From: Psettodes erumei
Lineage: Eukaryota; Chordata; Actinopteri; Pleuronectiformes; Psettodidae
Assembly: GCA_016785225.1 (NCBI GenBank)
Contig: JAFBJZ010000608.1
Coordinates: 558,001 to 622,000 of the forward strand
Direction of reading: 5' to 3'
Length of the DNA stretch: 64,000 nucleotides
Position numbers and translations under genes: made by a program. Shown piece by piece: positions 62,401-64,000 of the stretch. Within the stretch, counting starts at the first letter, position 1; each line of letters starts with the position of its first letter. The notes under the pieces are model-generated. The model was given only the letters and a program-made list of their open reading frames with translations, was not told where the DNA came from and searched no databases.

Positions 62401-63344
62401 GCACACAGCAGGTTGACTAGGGACATGAGCACAGAGCGGGGGGGTGAAGATATGCAGAGCAAAGACAACAGAGTTGTAGAGACGGGAGAAAGAAATTATG
62501 AAGAGCTAAAATCCAGCCAGCAAATTGGAGACTGAGGCTGTCTAACATGGATTCAGGCTTTGAAGGCATGAATGTGCTCAGCAACTGTTATGACAATATG
62601 CCCCGTCAGATTCGATTGTTCTTGTGAACAAATGAAGGTTTTGGTGGCACTAAAACAAAGGTCAGGGGTCACCGAAATCATTAGGAACCATGAATATTCA
62701 GAGAAGCAGCTGAATCTAAACCCTTCTTCTGAGAACGTGAGAAAACAGAATGGTTCAGTACCGTCTCTGAGAGGATGACGGCCTCAGTGGGCTGCAGTTG
62801 GATCTCTGTGGCCTTCATCTCTTTGTCGAAAATCTCCTGGTGCTTACTGTTCCTCTTCTCCTTCTTCTTCTCTTTGCGCTCCCTCTCGGGTTCATCCCGG
62901 TCCAGCTTGTCCTGAGACTTGGTGTGTAGCTTCTTTGGCAGGAGAGGCTCCAGGGCAAAGCTGAACACAAGATCATTTGAGATTTCTCCAATCAAACTCT
63001 TTCCTAGTTTGTGACGAGCACAGTCTCCACAAACTCAACCAAAAATGGTAATACCACAAAAACACATCCATGGAAATCTTCCTGAGTTTGAAATGAAAAT
63101 GAAAGTCTCTGTACAGTATTAAATATGAAGCCTGAGACTGACTCATCAAAATAACTATTTTTGAATGCCGTGTGTGGTATTTTATGTGAACAACTTGTTA
63201 CCCATCTGAGCCAGGCCTGGAGGGTGAGTTGTCAGAGGAAATGGAGGTGACAGAGGCCACTGACAGCGGCCTCTGGGAGGAGGGCATGGTGAAGGAGCGC
63301 ACCATGGAGTGTGGACGAGGCCCCCGCCGTTCGTCTGCTGCCGG
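59350..63344 (-). CDS. dock1: dock1: dedicator of cytokinesis 1, C-terminal 256 residues (partial gene, last 5 exons)
   Basis: Five minus-strand exons (63344-63202, 62960-62762, 61640-61460, 60684-60533, 59445-59350) join in frame to encode the end of Dock1. The order of motifs matches human DOCK1: SFTMPSSQRPLSVAS, ALEPLLPKKLH, a Lys/Glu-rich stretch with KKKEKRNSKHQEIF, SEAVILSET-like TEAVILSET, ISPLRPQRP, LSFS, PPPLPVK, ADYGNLLDNQEL, PPPPPPHQR, PPPLPSK, and terminal SIDSGIVQ followed by TGA. DOCK1 (about 1865 residues in human) is a cytoplasmic Rac GEF working with ELMO in migration, engulfment and myoblast fusion. The catalytic DHR2 and membrane DHR1 domains lie outside the window to the right. 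This tail is the disordered region that recruits CrkII through PxxPxK motifs. Exon phases agree at every junction, and the terminal motif distinguishes it from DOCK2 and DOCK5. Confidence 0.96.
60533..60684 (-). CDS. dock1: dock1 coding exon (second from end), first Crk-binding motif
   Basis: Acceptor CGTGCACAG, then SLELNGMGCPDKGE, PPPLPVK, TADYGNLLDNQEL and PPPPPPHQR, ending in phase 0 before GTAGGT. PPPLPVK corresponds to human PPPLPLK, a PxxPxK ligand for the N-terminal SH3 domain of CrkII. Confidence 0.95.
61460..61640 (-). CDS. dock1: dock1 coding exon (third from end)
   Basis: Acceptor ACACAG, then ISPLRPQRPRSQVLNQ, a Ser-rich segment, PGPPPITPRSKLSFSTLHAVSS, and donor GTAAGA after phase 1. 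The TPRSKLSFS segment matches human TPRAKLSFS. The reading frame stays open past the donor, but the donor strength and the next exon's phase fix the end. Confidence 0.92.
62762..62960 (-). CDS. dock1: dock1 coding exon (fourth from end)
   Basis: Starts after TGTTCAG, completes the Gly codon, then encodes FALEPLLPKKLH, a highly charged Lys/Arg/Glu helix-like segment and TEAVILSET. Donor GTACTG is weaker than consensus. The charged segment contains a basic cluster comparable to the phosphoinositide-binding region described near the DOCK1 C-terminus. Confidence 0.93.
63202..63344 (-). CDS. dock1: dock1 coding exon (fifth from end)
   Basis: Acceptor ...CGGTGTCAG, then codons from CCG (phase 0): PAADERRGPRPHSMVRSFTM and on to SRPGSDG, followed by donor GTAACA. 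The Ser-rich segment matches DOCK1. This is the first dock1 exon visible; I see no convincing further exon between 63345 and the window edge. Confidence 0.85.
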
Positions 63345-64000
63345 CTGACACCGCAGAAGAAACAAACACACAGAACTCAGCTTAAAACTCGCATGTGTGC
63401 TTTAAAGCTGTGCGTTCATTGCTCTTGTTCAAGAGAATGTGTGCAGCATCATAATCAAACACAGAAAAAGAGGAAAAATAACAAACCGGCTCTGGTGACA
63501 CTATTCATTTCTGCTGGAACCTGCCGGAAGCGAAATCCAGTAAGGGCAGCTCTAACAATGGATCCGTCTGCATTTAAAGAGTCTTTTCAGGCAGCCAAAG
63601 AGGTGGGGGGCATCACACATCTGATAGGACAGCCTTATTATCGCTCCCTGGAAAGTGATGGCTTTTCTCTCGTTTGAAAGGTCACCAACCTCTCCCTTCA
63701 AATTGAGCGAGGTGCCCCCTTTACCTCAGGCAAAATAAGGGAAAAGCTTGGCCAAGCAACAATTAAATCTGTAATGGTCGTCCCCAGCAGCATCCCGTGA
63801 CCCTGACACGTTTGTGCAAAGTGCATTGGGAGGACTTACCGTGAAGTTACAGGACTATTAAAATGGTCAAATCTATTGTTAAATACAGTTTTAATTATGA
63901 TTATGGTCTTGGCATCGGCTCTTAGAAATCTTGTGTTAATCATGTTGTTTCTGCACTTATATTTTATCATCTTTACTTTATCTTGTAAAAAAAGAAGTAA
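63345..64000 (-). other. dock1 intron (window edge)
   Basis: Sequence upstream of the first visible dock1 exon. A donor-like CACG/GTAAGT occurs near 63840 on the minus strand, but stops interrupt the phases that could matter, so I treat it as intronic. Confidence 0.6.

Noticed and set aside
63836..63880. Minus-strand donor-like GTAAGT as a further dock1 exon
   Set aside because: Stops interrupt two of the upstream phases within a few codons and no Dock1-like residues are visible.

Overview
This is a gene-poor stretch of vertebrate nuclear DNA, almost certainly from a ray-finned (teleost) fish. The evidence is split genes with GT-AG introns, a short compact clarin gene, proteins at vertebrate-level similarity to human CLRN3, FOXI2 and DOCK1, abundant CA/TA/TATC microsatellites, and degraded repeats of kinds I associate with teleost genomes. 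Nothing prokaryotic (operons, Shine-Dalgarno sites, CRISPR, IS elements) is present.

Layout, left to right. (1) About 1-24 kb: no recognisable protein-coding exon. I interpret it as the 5' non-coding part and long first intron(s) of ptpre on the minus strand. Two minus-strand exon-like segments with good splice donors (exon ends at 23842 and 2283) support this, as does the expected gene order; the assignment is inference. (2) 25.17-26.53 kb, plus strand: clrn3 (clarin-3), three coding exons, 231 codons, complete. (3) 26.9-45.3 kb: an intergenic desert with microsatellites, decayed transposons, two strong G-quadruplex tracts and several unique stretches that look like regulatory DNA. (4) 45.79-47.19 kb, minus strand: a FoxI-class forkhead gene, best called foxi2 from its position; two coding exons, 376 codons, complete, with a TATA-like box. 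(5) 47.3-58.6 kb: a second non-coding interval containing a roughly 0.9-kb decayed repeat and more candidate regulatory DNA. (6) 59.35-63.34 kb, minus strand: the last five coding exons of dock1, encoding the C-terminal 256 residues with both proline-rich Crk-binding motifs; the rest of the gene lies beyond the right edge.

The order ptpre(-) - clrn3(+) - foxi2(-) - dock1(-) is the mirror image of human chromosome 10q26 (DOCK1 - FOXI2 - CLRN3 - PTPRE), so this is a conserved vertebrate synteny block. The genes are not functionally linked; clustering probably reflects ancestral order and shared or long-range regulation of the developmental regulator foxi2. NPS, which sits between DOCK1 and FOXI2 in human, was not found.

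I found no convincing undescribed system. The most interesting mechanistic observation is that clrn3 exon 2 is preceded by a (TG)17 tract instead of a polypyrimidine tract, a CFTR-like arrangement that predicts length-dependent, in-frame exon skipping.
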